Origin: Wukongarchaeum sp048886645
GTDB lineage: Archaea > Asgardarchaeota > Wukongarchaeia > Wukongarchaeales > Wukongarchaeaceae
Length of the DNA: 13,330 nucleotides
Direction of reading: 5' to 3'
Assembly: GCA_048886645.1 (NCBI GenBank)
Contig: JBHLKN010000053.1
Span: 1-13,330, forward strand
Each line of letters opens with the position of its first letter. Positions within the stretch are counted from its first letter, which is position 1. The translations under genes and the position numbers were made by a program. Positions 1 through 6,652 of this stretch are shown piece by piece. The notes under the pieces are model-generated. The model saw only the letters and a list, made by a program, of their open reading frames with translations, was not told the origin of the DNA and searched no databases.

Positions 1-8
1 TTATAATG

Positions 9-464
9 TTAACATATTGAAACTACTAAATTTCCATTCTTAAGTGAAAAGTGCTTCTTTGTTACGATATCAAAAGGTCTTACCGAAAGATCAGCTTCCA
101 CTCCAGGAACTCTTGCGAGTATTTTCAAGTCTTCCTCCATAAACTGACCAAACCATACAAACCTCCCCTCAAAACTAATTTTTAGCCTACCGTCTTCCCT
201 CTCTTCTAGCGTAATAGAACCGTGTATTTCTACATTGGGATCAGGGAAATTATCATTCTCAGTAAAATCAATGAGAGCAGGATCATCTTCGTCATAAAAC
301 CCTCCATATCTTTCTTTTTCTTTTTCTTCTTCTTTAGATTTTTCATAAAAATCCAAGATGTCTTTCAAACACTTTTTCATTTTTAATTCATTAACAATAG
401 TAGTTTTATCAAGTGGAAAAACTAAATAACCATCAACAAAAAAACGCGGATATCCTTTTTTCAC
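9..464 (-). CDS. Hypothetical acidic protein, 151 aa
   Basis: I do not recognise this family. The reading frame starts at a GTG (462-464) preceded on the minus strand by AGGTGAAGGGG, a good archaeal ribosome binding site, and ends at TAA (9-11). The protein has no signal peptide or membrane segment. Residues 1-40 are mixed hydrophobic/basic. Residues 42-75 are strongly charged, with a Glu/Lys run followed by an Asp/Glu-rich stretch, and are probably flexible. Residues 80-151 alternate hydrophobic and polar residues in a way that suggests a small beta-rich domain (for example LKISFEGRFVWFGQF and NLVVSIC). It stands alone, reading toward the left edge, with a long AT-rich upstream region separating it from the divergent gene at 765. 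That it is a real gene is supported by frame length, ribosome binding site and codon pattern. No function can be assigned. Confidence 0.7.
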   Translation of the reverse strand: MKKGYPRFFVDGYLVFPLDKTTIVNELKMKKCLKDILDFYEKSKEEEKEKERYGGFYDEDDPALIDFTENDNFPDPNVEIHGSITLEEREDGRLKISFEGRFVWFGQFMEEDLKILARVPGVEADLSVRPFDIVTKKHFSLKNGNLVVSIC

Positions 465-764
465 ACCCCTTCACCTAATAAAACCTGTTATAAAAATGAT
501 GGACGATTTTTCTCTATAATAAAGCATAAATTCTAATTAAAAAACCTGCGTTTTTCGGAGTCTAATCTTTAAATATATTTTCAAAATTAAAAAGAAGCGT
601 TCATTTTTTTCCTTTTTCTTTTTTTCAAACAGTTGGTTTTTTTTGTATGTTATTTGAGGCGTAAGAATTTTTACTTAGTTATTGTTATTATTATAAAGGA
701 CCATATAAACTGTGATTTAGTATTTTTAGAAAATTTGAAAATTGAGTATTTTGAGGTTTTGTTA
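465..764. other. AT-rich intergenic region between divergent genes
   Basis: This 300-bp gap holds no credible gene. The in-frame extension from 633 to 764 upstream of the next gene encodes an aromatic/hydrophobic, AT-driven sequence with no ribosome binding site at its ATG, so I treat it as leader. TATA-like elements on the plus strand occur at 568-577 (TTTAAATATA), 690-698 (ATTATAAAG) and 703-710 (ATATAAAC). The latter two sit at a suitable distance for a short leader before the start at 765. A T-rich tract (602-625) may end any transcript started further left. A 19-bp motif at 472-490 resembles one at 6602-6620 (see findings). Confidence 0.5.
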
Positions 765-1268
765 ATGAGTAGAGAGGGGATCGCTGAATTTAGGGTTTCG
801 TTACCGAAAGCTTTGGCTCGTTTTATAAGAGATCTTGTGGAAAAAGAGATTGTTGTTTCTGCTGAAGAGTTTATAGCTTATGCGACTCGTAGTATGGCGG
901 ATCAATATGGGTTTTCTGGCTTTATTGGAGGTAAAGTTAAAACTTTAGAGCCTGTAACAGCTAAAATTGCGGAAAAACCTGTTGAAGTAACGCCTTCTCC
1001 GGTATCGGCGCGTGTGGTTGAAAAAGCATCTTCGGTAAAAAAGGCGGAAATTTCTGATGTGGAGGCTGCTGTTTTGGACGCTTTTGGTTCAAGTTCTTTT
1101 ATGTTTGTCGATGAGCTTTACATCAAGCATGTTTTCGCTGTGTCGCAAGCGGGTAAAAAGCCGTTTGAAAAGAACGAGTTCATAGAAGGCGTAGAAAGCT
1201 TGGAAAGGAAAGGAATGCTTGAGAAGTATGAGAAGGAAGGAAAAACATTTTGGAAAGTAGTGGGTTAA
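765..1268 (+). CDS. Ribbon-helix-helix plus winged-helix DNA-binding protein
   Basis: This is a probable DNA-binding regulator of 167 aa. Residues 7-47 fit the ribbon-helix-helix pattern: a short strand (EFRVSLPKAL) followed by two helices (ARFIRDLVEK and SAEEFIAYATRSMADQYG). Residues 56-95 form a Pro/Val/Lys-rich linker. Residues 97-167 look like a small winged helix ending in a beta hairpin (GMLEKYEKEGKTFWKVVG). I chose the ATG at 765 because GAGGT lies 8 nt upstream and the ribbon-helix-helix strand starts right after it. A longer frame from 633 lacks a ribosome binding site and reads as AT-rich leader. The gene is monocistronic and ends in a hairpin/U-tract terminator. The domain calls come from sequence pattern only, and the ribbon-helix-helix call is the firmer of the two. 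The DNA target and effector are unknown. Confidence 0.75.
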   Translation: MSREGIAEFRVSLPKALARFIRDLVEKEIVVSAEEFIAYATRSMADQYGFSGFIGGKVKTLEPVTAKIAEKPVEVTPSPVSARVVEKASSVKKAEISDVEAAVLDAFGSSSFMFVDELYIKHVFAVSQAGKKPFEKNEFIEGVESLERKGMLEKYEKEGKTFWKVVG

Positions 1269-1289
1269 GGCGATAGGCAAAAGTTATAT

Positions 1290-1337
1290 GGAGAAATATG
1301 GGCTTATTTCCTCCCCTTATTTTTGTTTTATTTTGTG
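1290..1337 (+). terminator. Hairpin plus U-tract terminator
   Basis: On the plus strand GGAGAAATA (1290-1298) pairs with TATTTC-TCC (1305-1314, one bulged C) across a 6-nt loop. It is followed by a T-rich tract at 1317-1337. It lies 21 nt after the stop of the 765-1268 gene. Archaeal termination mainly needs the U-tract, and the hairpin makes this look like a bacterial intrinsic terminator. Confidence 0.6.
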
Positions 1338-1340
1338 GTT

Positions 1341-2210
1341 TTAGAGTATGAATATTAGTATTATGGCGATACAGATGTAGGTGACTTTGAGCGTTATTCT
1401 TGTCGCTGTTTCGCTTTTTATTTCTTTGTTGATTTCTAGTGCTTTGTAGAGCATTCCGATGGTCCAGACTTGAAGTGTTACTAAGAGAATGGTGGCAGTA
1501 ATGCTGGTTAAGATGAACTCTATGTCAAATTGTTCGGTGATAATTACTACGGTTGGGAAGAGGGTCAAGGGTAATAAAGCGAAAGGAATTGATATAAGAA
1601 ATCCTAAATCTAAATTCCATCCTGGTTTCCCTGTTGTGAAATGATAAACGAGTTCAAAAAGTATCCAAATCGCGATCCATGATGCTATAGCTTCAATCAT
1701 TATGGCAATGGATTCAAATCCTGAGTTGTCGACAAAAAAGATTAAAATAGGTATAAGATCGGCATGGAAAGAAGCCCATCCAATAATAGTGATGGCGAGA
1801 AAGGCTTCTAAGATATATCTCTTTGGATTCTCTTTGATATATGAGAATATGAAACCGCCAAGTAAAAACTTCGAAAGCTCGGAAAAAGCTCTTTCTTCTG
1901 TGTCTATTATTTCATAGGCATCTGATAAAAATTCTTCATCCTTTTGAAGCATTTCATAAGCTTTTATTCCAAGGAGTGTGAGTAAATATCTTTTCTCTTC
2001 GTCTTGTGTGATGAAAGCTCCCATTTTCTTTAAGTGGTGGTATATACTGCCAACTTCTAATCCTAAAGCTTCTCTTAATTCAACAAAGCAAACTGTCCCT
2101 TGGCTGCCTAATAGTTTTAGAATTTTTCGGCGAACTTCATTACCAAGGACGCGGCCATAATCTTCTAAAAGTTCATCATAACTTTCTTTGTTTTCCTTTG
2201 GGACCCCCAT
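1341..2210 (-). CDS. Membrane-anchored winged-helix (ArsR-like) regulator
   Basis: A 289-aa protein with an N-terminal DNA-binding domain and a multi-pass membrane domain. Residues 18-90 match an ArsR/MarR-type winged helix: GNEVRRKILKLL, then a turn, then a recognition helix (ALGLEVGSIYHHLKKMGAF) and a wing leading into YLLTLLGIKAYEML. Residues 91-130 are an amphipathic linker. Hydrophobic segments follow at about 132-160, 168-190, 202-224, 232-256 and 271-289, giving five or six membrane passes. The order of segments, with Gly-Lys before the third and a proline-rich start of the third (IPFALLPLTLFP), recalls Yip1-type membrane domains, but this is a weak resemblance. The ATG at 2208-2210 has AGGA about 9-10 nt upstream. 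The gene diverges from the isomerase gene across 184 bp, so it may regulate itself or that gene (inference). Proteins joining a winged helix to membrane helices are common in archaea; the signal sensed here is unknown. Confidence 0.8.
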   Translation of the reverse strand: MGVPKENKESYDELLEDYGRVLGNEVRRKILKLLGSQGTVCFVELREALGLEVGSIYHHLKKMGAFITQDEEKRYLLTLLGIKAYEMLQKDEEFLSDAYEIIDTEERAFSELSKFLLGGFIFSYIKENPKRYILEAFLAITIIGWASFHADLIPILIFFVDNSGFESIAIMIEAIASWIAIWILFELVYHFTTGKPGWNLDLGFLISIPFALLPLTLFPTVVIITEQFDIEFILTSITATILLVTLQVWTIGMLYKALEINKEIKSETATRITLKVTYICIAIILIFIL

Positions 2211-2267
2211 AGATAAACTTCCTAGTTTTGAACTTAAAAAACAAGAATAATTAAAGTTTGAAAGTGC

Positions 2268-2280
2268 TCTATAAATAAAA
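2268..2280 (+). promoter_or_regulatory. TATA-like element in the divergent region
   Basis: TCTATAAATAAAA on the plus strand is the best TATA-box match between the divergent genes starting at 2210 (minus) and 2395 (plus). It would give a transcript start near 2300 and a leader of about 95 nt for the isomerase. An AT-rich stretch near 2340 is an alternative. The same stretch read on the minus strand (TTTATTTATAGA) could serve the membrane regulator gene. Confidence 0.35.
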
Positions 2281-2394
2281 AATCGTGATTCAATTTAAAA
2301 AATACTTCTACTCTTTTCTCTAAAAAAAATAGCAGTAAAAGTAATAAAAAACTGTAGATGTTAATAGTTCATAGGTTTTTGGAAGGTTTTTCGT

Positions 2395-3528
2395 ATGGAA
2401 GGTTTTGGCGAGATTCTGGATCTTGATGATGTTTCGTTGGTTTCTTCTTTTGATAGTATGGATCTTATTGATGAGGAGGCGGATTGGCCTGCTCGTTGTT
2501 TAGATGCTATAAAGGTGGGGGATAAGGTTGATCTTCCTGGTAGTTATGAGGATCCTTCGAGGATTATAGTTTGTGGTATGGGCGGTAGCGCGATAGGTGG
2601 TGATTATCTTAAATTTTGGCTTTTAAACAAGCTCAAGGTTCCTGTAATAGTTTCTCAGGATTATGTACTTCCAGCTTTTGTTGGAGAGGAGGATTTGGTG
2701 ATTTGTGTTTCTGCTTCGGGAAACACTGAAGAGACTTTGTCTGCTTTTTATGAAGGGATGAGGAGGAGGTGTAGGGTTTTAGCCATAACGAGTAATGGTT
2801 TCCTTGAAACATTTTGCGGGGAGTTAGGTGTTCCTTTAGTCCTAATACCTAAACCAAAACAGCCGCGGTTTGCCCTTCCTTATCTGTTCTTTCCTATGCC
2901 GGTCGTTCTTGAAAAGGTGGGTCTTTTATCAAGTGATTGGAGAAAGGAAGCAGAGGAAGCTGCTGAAATACTAAAAAAGAATAGGGATCGTTTAATGGTT
3001 GATACGCCTGTTGAAGAGAATCTGGCGAAAAAGATAGCTATGGAAGTTTATGGACGTATACCTCTTGTTTATGGTTTTAGGCATTATTCTCCTGTTGCGA
3101 AAAGGATTAAGTGTGAATTTAATGAAAACAGTAAAGTTTTGGCGATGAATGATGTTTTCCCAGAGATTAACCATAATACTATAGTGGGGTTTGAAGCGAA
3201 AGATGCCTTAACCAAAATTTTTACAACGATTCTTTTAAGAGATCATGATGAGCCTTTGGAGATAAAGACTCGAATAGAAACTACGAAGCGTATAGCTATA
3301 GAGGAAAAAACAGGGAGTCTGATAGAGGTTTTTGGGGAGGGAGAGTCCCTCCTTGCAAGAATGTTTTCTACAACTTTTGTCGGAGATTTTGCCTCTATTT
3401 ACCTTGCTATTCTTTATGAAAAGGATCCTGCAACTATTATCACTATAGACAAGCTGAAAAAAGAGTTGAAAGAAAAGGTTGGAACTCAGGAAAAAATCAA
3501 AGAGGCAGTCAAGAAACTAAAACGATAA
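2395..3528 (+). CDS. Bifunctional phosphoglucose/phosphomannose isomerase
   Basis: Interconverts glucose-6-phosphate and fructose-6-phosphate, and also mannose-6-phosphate and fructose-6-phosphate, linking gluconeogenesis/glycolysis to mannose-containing glycan and lipid precursors in the cytoplasm. The 377-aa protein has the N-terminal SIS sugar-phosphate fold with GMGGSAIGGD (61-70) and the phosphate-binding loop SASGNTEET (106-114). The C-terminal half has FNENSK (242-247) and the family motif EINHN (257-261). E244 and H260 are 16 residues apart, the same spacing as the catalytic Glu/His pair I recall for the Pyrobaculum enzyme. The end IDKLKKEL (351-358) probably supplies the conserved Lys. 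Archaeal members I know are about 300-350 aa, so this one is slightly long, mainly at the N-terminus. The ATG follows GGAAGG. The stop is 2 bp from the end of the convergent methyltransferase gene. The family is sure; dual specificity is inferred from the family. Confidence 0.93.
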   Translation: MEGFGEILDLDDVSLVSSFDSMDLIDEEADWPARCLDAIKVGDKVDLPGSYEDPSRIIVCGMGGSAIGGDYLKFWLLNKLKVPVIVSQDYVLPAFVGEEDLVICVSASGNTEETLSAFYEGMRRRCRVLAITSNGFLETFCGELGVPLVLIPKPKQPRFALPYLFFPMPVVLEKVGLLSSDWRKEAEEAAEILKKNRDRLMVDTPVEENLAKKIAMEVYGRIPLVYGFRHYSPVAKRIKCEFNENSKVLAMNDVFPEINHNTIVGFEAKDALTKIFTTILLRDHDEPLEIKTRIETTKRIAIEEKTGSLIEVFGEGESLLARMFSTTFVGDFASIYLAILYEKDPATIITIDKLKKELKEKVGTQEKIKEAVKKLKR

Positions 3529-3530
3529 TC

Positions 3531-4865
3531 CTAGGATTTTTGTTCTGCATATTTTCGCATTTTTGATATGAAAAAGCCTTTAGTTTCGGGGGGGTAAAAT
3601 CGCCAACCGTTTTTAACAGCTTTTCCGCCTCCCACCTCTTTTTCGACAACTTCTACGGGGTATTTATTGCAGATTTTTGTCACGATTTCTTCTCCTTCCT
3701 CTGGGAATAGGCTACAGGTGGAAAAGACTATTTCGCCCCCGACTTTAACAAGATCTACTGCAGATGAAAGAAGGCTTTTCTGTAATAGTGTATATTTTTT
3801 GATTTTATTAGGGGTTAGGCGCCATTTTTCTTCGGGATGTGTTTGGAATGTTCCACTACCGCTACAAGGGGCATCAACAAGGATTTTATCAGCTTTTTTT
3901 CCCGGTTGGAGTTTTAATATTTTGCCATCTGTGCATAAAATTTCGACGTTTTTAATCCCGCTTCTTTTCATGTTTGTTTTAATCATTTTTGCTCTATAAC
4001 AGTTTATATCTGTTGCAAGTAATAATCCCTTATTTTTCATGGTTTGGGCTATGTGTGTTGTTTTCATTCCAGGTGCTGCGCATAAATCTATAACGAAATC
4101 TTTGGGTTTAGCGTCGAGAATGTGGGCTACGGCACAACTTGCCTTGTCTTGAATAAAAACAAGGCCCTCCTTATAGGGGTTTGTAAGGGTTATTGGCTTT
4201 TTTTCCTCATTAATTATGCGTAAAACATCGGGAAAAGCCTCATCAAATTTGACAAGAATCTCTTCTTCTCTTAAAAAGAAGGCTACATTTTCTCTATTTG
4301 TAAGCAGGGTATTAACCCTTACCCATGAAGGTTTTGGCAAATTGTTATTTCGTAATAGTTTTTCAGCGTCTTCTAAGCCAAGTAGATCGATAAAGTATTC
4401 GCACATCCATTGGGGATGAAAGGTGGTAAAAGCTAACCTCTCTATGTCATCTGCCTTGGGAATCATTTTTTCCTTTTTAACAAAGCTTTCTACTTTGAAA
4501 AGATAAGTAAAAATCTCTTCTTTACGGATTTTATCGCTTTTCTGTATTTTTTTCAAGATTAAGGGTTTTATAATGTCTGCAACATCTTCCGGTTTCTCTT
4601 CAAGAAAAACTATTTGATAAGTTGCTATGCGTAGTAGGTTCTTTATAACGGATGAAAAATCTTCATCAAAGACCTTTGGTAAGACTGTTTTTATTATATG
4701 ATCAACGAAGTTGAGCCTTCTTGTAGTTTCTAAAGCAAAATGAAGAGCTTGATTCAGAAGTTTATAATCTTCCACCCTCCTCTTAAAATACTCCTTGTAC
4801 AAAATGTTTCTAATCGAAGATCTGGTTTTTTCGACCTTTGAAAGTACTTTAGCAGCGAAAAACAC
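3531..4865 (-). CDS. RNA m5C methyltransferase (NusB-like + RsmB/NOP2/NSUN)
   Basis: A SAM-dependent RNA cytosine-C5 methyltransferase acting on rRNA or tRNA. From the GTG at 4863-4865 it is 444 aa. Residues 1-110 are helical and fit a NusB-like RNA-binding domain. The catalytic domain carries motif I DLCAAPGMKTTHIAQ (260-274), motif IV DAPCSGSG (331-338, Cys334, release cysteine) and motif VI STCSLFPEEGEE (382-393, Cys384, nucleophile). Both cysteines are present, so it should be active. The open frame runs on to 5072, but that part overlaps the upstream HAD gene in another frame and has no homologous look. I place the start at GTG 4865, where the NusB-like helix begins and AAAGGG lies directly upstream; TTG 4901, with GGGATGG ahead of it, is an alternative. 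It is the second gene of a two-gene unit with the HAD phosphatase, 68 nt downstream. Whether it modifies rRNA (RsmB-like) or tRNA (NSUN6-like) cannot be told from sequence. Confidence 0.92.
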   Translation of the reverse strand: MFFAAKVLSKVEKTRSSIRNILYKEYFKRRVEDYKLLNQALHFALETTRRLNFVDHIIKTVLPKVFDEDFSSVIKNLLRIATYQIVFLEEKPEDVADIIKPLILKKIQKSDKIRKEEIFTYLFKVESFVKKEKMIPKADDIERLAFTTFHPQWMCEYFIDLLGLEDAEKLLRNNNLPKPSWVRVNTLLTNRENVAFFLREEEILVKFDEAFPDVLRIINEEKKPITLTNPYKEGLVFIQDKASCAVAHILDAKPKDFVIDLCAAPGMKTTHIAQTMKNKGLLLATDINCYRAKMIKTNMKRSGIKNVEILCTDGKILKLQPGKKADKILVDAPCSGSGTFQTHPEEKWRLTPNKIKKYTLLQKSLLSSAVDLVKVGGEIVFSTCSLFPEEGEEIVTKICNKYPVEVVEKEVGGGKAVKNGWRFYPPETKGFFISKMRKYAEQKS

Positions 4866-4933
4866 CCCTTTTGAAAGATCGCCAATTCTCTTCCCAAACA
4901 ACAGAAATCCATCCCAAAACAAAAAAACTATGA

Positions 4934-5671
4934 CTAGAACTTTAATAAAAACTGTTCTAAGTGGGGGATCATTTTTCGCATATCTCCGTAAATCACCAAA
5001 TCTGCGGCTTTTTCCAGCTTTTCCCCCTTGGGTTCGAAAGCAAAACCAAGACCCACTGCTCTTACCATACAAGCATCAGGGTTCCTATCCCCTACTGCGA
5101 TGGTTCGTTCAAGGGGTATTTTATAAGTTTTAGCAATGGTTTTCAAAGCGTTTAACTTGCAAACAGAATGTTTAGAACAGCCTGGCTTATTATGATTTTC
5201 CCAACCTAAAGGCGCGTAAATTTTACCCGTAACAATCCCTTTTTCATTAACTTCTAACCGATTACCTGCCACAATGTCAATTCCTAACCTTTTAGCAAGA
5301 CGAGAAGCTAATTGGGTGTAAGAATCTGTAACTATCGCAGATATAAATTCGTGGTTTTTTAACCACAATACTACTTCTTCTACTCCTTTAATTAATGGTA
5401 TTGTGTCAAAAATTTCTTCGACCTCCCTTATTTGAAAACCTTTCAAAAGTTTTGCAACTTGCCCACTTCTAACATAGCTTGGAACATCGTCCTGTTTACC
5501 GTTTAAAATCTTTAAAAGCTCTTTTTCAAACCCCAAATTTTGGCCAATAACAAAAATACTTCTTCCTGAAAGTAAAGTACCATCCATATCAAAAAAAGCA
5601 GCAAATCTTCCCTTAATAGGGGGAATAGAAACTACTTCAAATACATCTTTTCGTTTTTCTACTGATTCCAT
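4934..5671 (-). CDS. HAD-superfamily phosphatase, SerB-like
   Basis: A haloacid-dehalogenase-type phosphohydrolase of 245 aa from the chosen ATG. Motif I is FFDMDGTLL, with nucleophile Asp28 and acid/base Asp30. A helical cap insertion follows (about 40-95). Motif II is VTDSYT (114-119). The motif III lysine is probably K172 in VCKLNALK. Motif IV is GDRNPDACM (194-202), with Asp195 and Asp199 as the Mg2+ ligands. This is the HAD-IB layout of phosphoserine phosphatase. Motif IV is usually GDGANDxxM, so GDRNPD is a variant and the substrate may not be phosphoserine. The frame stays open to an ATG at 5704, but that start has only GGA a few nt ahead. The ATG at 5671 (and a GTG two codons earlier) follows AGGGAA, so I prefer it. 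The gene leads a two-gene unit with the RNA methyltransferase. AT-rich candidates for its TATA box lie around 5735-5767. Confidence 0.85.
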   Translation of the reverse strand: MESVEKRKDVFEVVSIPPIKGRFAAFFDMDGTLLSGRSIFVIGQNLGFEKELLKILNGKQDDVPSYVRSGQVAKLLKGFQIREVEEIFDTIPLIKGVEEVVLWLKNHEFISAIVTDSYTQLASRLAKRLGIDIVAGNRLEVNEKGIVTGKIYAPLGWENHNKPGCSKHSVCKLNALKTIAKTYKIPLERTIAVGDRNPDACMVRAVGLGFAFEPKGEKLEKAADLVIYGDMRKMIPHLEQFLLKF

Positions 5672-5907
5672 TTTCACACAATTCCCTAATCTATCAAAAA
5701 ACATTTTCCAGAGAACTATTATTATTTTTCATTTCTTTATTTTTAGAGCTAAAAGAATATTTTTTGGTTTCAGAGCCTTTTACCTAATCTTTTAAAAAAA
5801 TAGATGAAGAAAAAATGAAAAAGAAAGAATGTATGCTAAAAAATAAGCTCAGTTTAAATTTTTAAAAAATAAATAAAGGCAGGGAGGTTTTTTAGGCTAA
5901 TACTTAG

Positions 5908-5934
5908 AAAAAAGCCGATAGTCTAAAAGACTAT
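5908..5934 (-). terminator. Hairpin plus U-tract terminator of the cofilin-like gene
   Basis: A perfect 7-bp inverted repeat, ATAGTCT (5918-5924) and AGACTAT (5928-5934) with a 3-nt loop, lies 5 bp beyond the minus-strand stop at 5940. On the minus strand it is followed by CGGC and six Ts (5908-5913). This is a compact intrinsic-type terminator and marks the 3' end of the cofilin-like transcript. Confidence 0.65.
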
Positions 5935-5939
5935 TCTTT

Positions 5940-6497
5940 TCACGTCATCGCAACTCCAATACGGCATTTTAATCTTTCCTCCGATAGGTCAGAAGGCATA
6001 GATGCCGTGATGTCAAGCACTATACTGTCAAATTTCTCACGAACAATTGCCTTGTTATGATAGTATTGCCGTCTTTGCTTTACAGCAGTCTCGTCAGGAA
6101 CCCAGTACACAAATACATTATATTCTTGTTCCAATCCTGCCCTGTTTGTATGTGAAATGCGAAAAACGGCGTATCTGGGTTCTTTTTCCGGTAAATTGAA
6201 GGCAAATTTGCTTAACTTTTCATTTGTAACATCGTCTACTACTAGTTCTTCGTATTCATTGAATTTTAGAACTACTCCCCGCGAGGTTTTGTCTATCAAA
6301 ACTTTTTTACATGCTGAAGCAATATCTTTCGGCATTGTTTCTTCTGGCTTCGGCATTGTTTTCGTTATTTCCTCACTCGGCGCTACTGGCACTGGTTCTT
6401 CTGGCTTCGGCGTTGTTTCCTCCCTCGATGCTGCTTCTTCTGGCTCTGGAATTGTTTCTTCCTCCATTTCGCTATGGTTTTCCCCAATTCCTTCCAT
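5940..6497 (-). CDS. ADF/cofilin-like actin-binding protein with acidic Pro/Glu-rich extension
   Basis: A 185-aa protein. Residues 1-55 are acidic and Pro/Glu/Thr-rich, with PEPEE (18), KPEEP (31) and KPEET (50) repeats, and are probably disordered. Residues 56-185 (about 130 aa) match the ADF-homology domain. LPEKEPRYAVF (102-112) corresponds to cofilin LPDKDCRYALY. NVFVYWVPDETAVK (127-140) corresponds to VFIFWAPESAPLK. The long helix QRRQYYHNKAIVREKF (141-156) aligns without gaps to SKMIYASSKDAIKKKL (cofilin sequences recalled from memory). K140 and R142 fall on the two basic residues of the eukaryotic actin-binding helix (yeast R80/K82), and Y145 and K149 are also kept. In eukaryotes the family binds and severs actin filaments. 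I chose ATG 6495-6497 because AGGAGG lies 10 nt upstream and a TATA box lies about 50 bp upstream. A longer frame from TTG 6590 would add a hydrophobic segment but has the TATA box inside it. Other ADF-H folds (coactosin, twinfilin-like) remain possible. Confidence 0.82.
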   Translation of the reverse strand: MEGIGENHSEMEEETIPEPEEAASREETTPKPEEPVPVAPSEEITKTMPKPEETMPKDIASACKKVLIDKTSRGVVLKFNEYEELVVDDVTNEKLSKFAFNLPEKEPRYAVFRISHTNRAGLEQEYNVFVYWVPDETAVKQRRQYYHNKAIVREKFDSIVLDITASMPSDLSEERLKCRIGVAMT

Positions 6498-6541
6498 TGC
6501 AGAATATCCTCCTAAAAAACAAATATAGATAAAAAACACAT

Positions 6542-6557
6542 CTAATATATTATATAG
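6542..6557 (-). promoter_or_regulatory. TATA box of the cofilin-like gene
   Basis: On the minus strand this reads CTATATAATATATTAG, a strong TATA-box match. Transcription would start near 6520-6525, giving a leader of about 25 nt that contains the AGGAGG at 6508-6513 and ends at the ATG at 6497. Its position argues against translation from the upstream TTG at 6590. Confidence 0.55.
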
Positions 6558-6652
6558 ACAGATTAAGAAATAAACTTTGGGGTTTTTCAAAAAAAGATAA
6601 ACACCTAATAAGACCTATTAAAAGGCATTTTTTCTTTTGAAAGGGGATAAAT

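Noticed and set aside
633..764. Upstream ATG giving a 211-aa version of the ribbon-helix-helix protein
   Set aside because: There is no ribosome binding site, the sequence is AT-driven and hydrophobic, and the TATA-like elements lie inside it.
4866..5072. N-terminal extension of the RNA methyltransferase frame to 5072
   Set aside because: It overlaps the HAD phosphatase coding sequence in another frame, and the residues do not resemble the family. The NusB-like part begins near the GTG at 4865.
6157..6532. Ser/Leu-rich plus-strand frames opposite the cofilin-like gene
   Set aside because: They are mirror images of the Glu/Pro-rich repeats on the coding strand, with no ribosome binding site or family resemblance.
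6591..6652. TPP riboswitch before thiD
   Set aside because: Only about 60 bp lie between the cofilin promoter area and the TTG, and no conserved TPP-aptamer sequence is visible.
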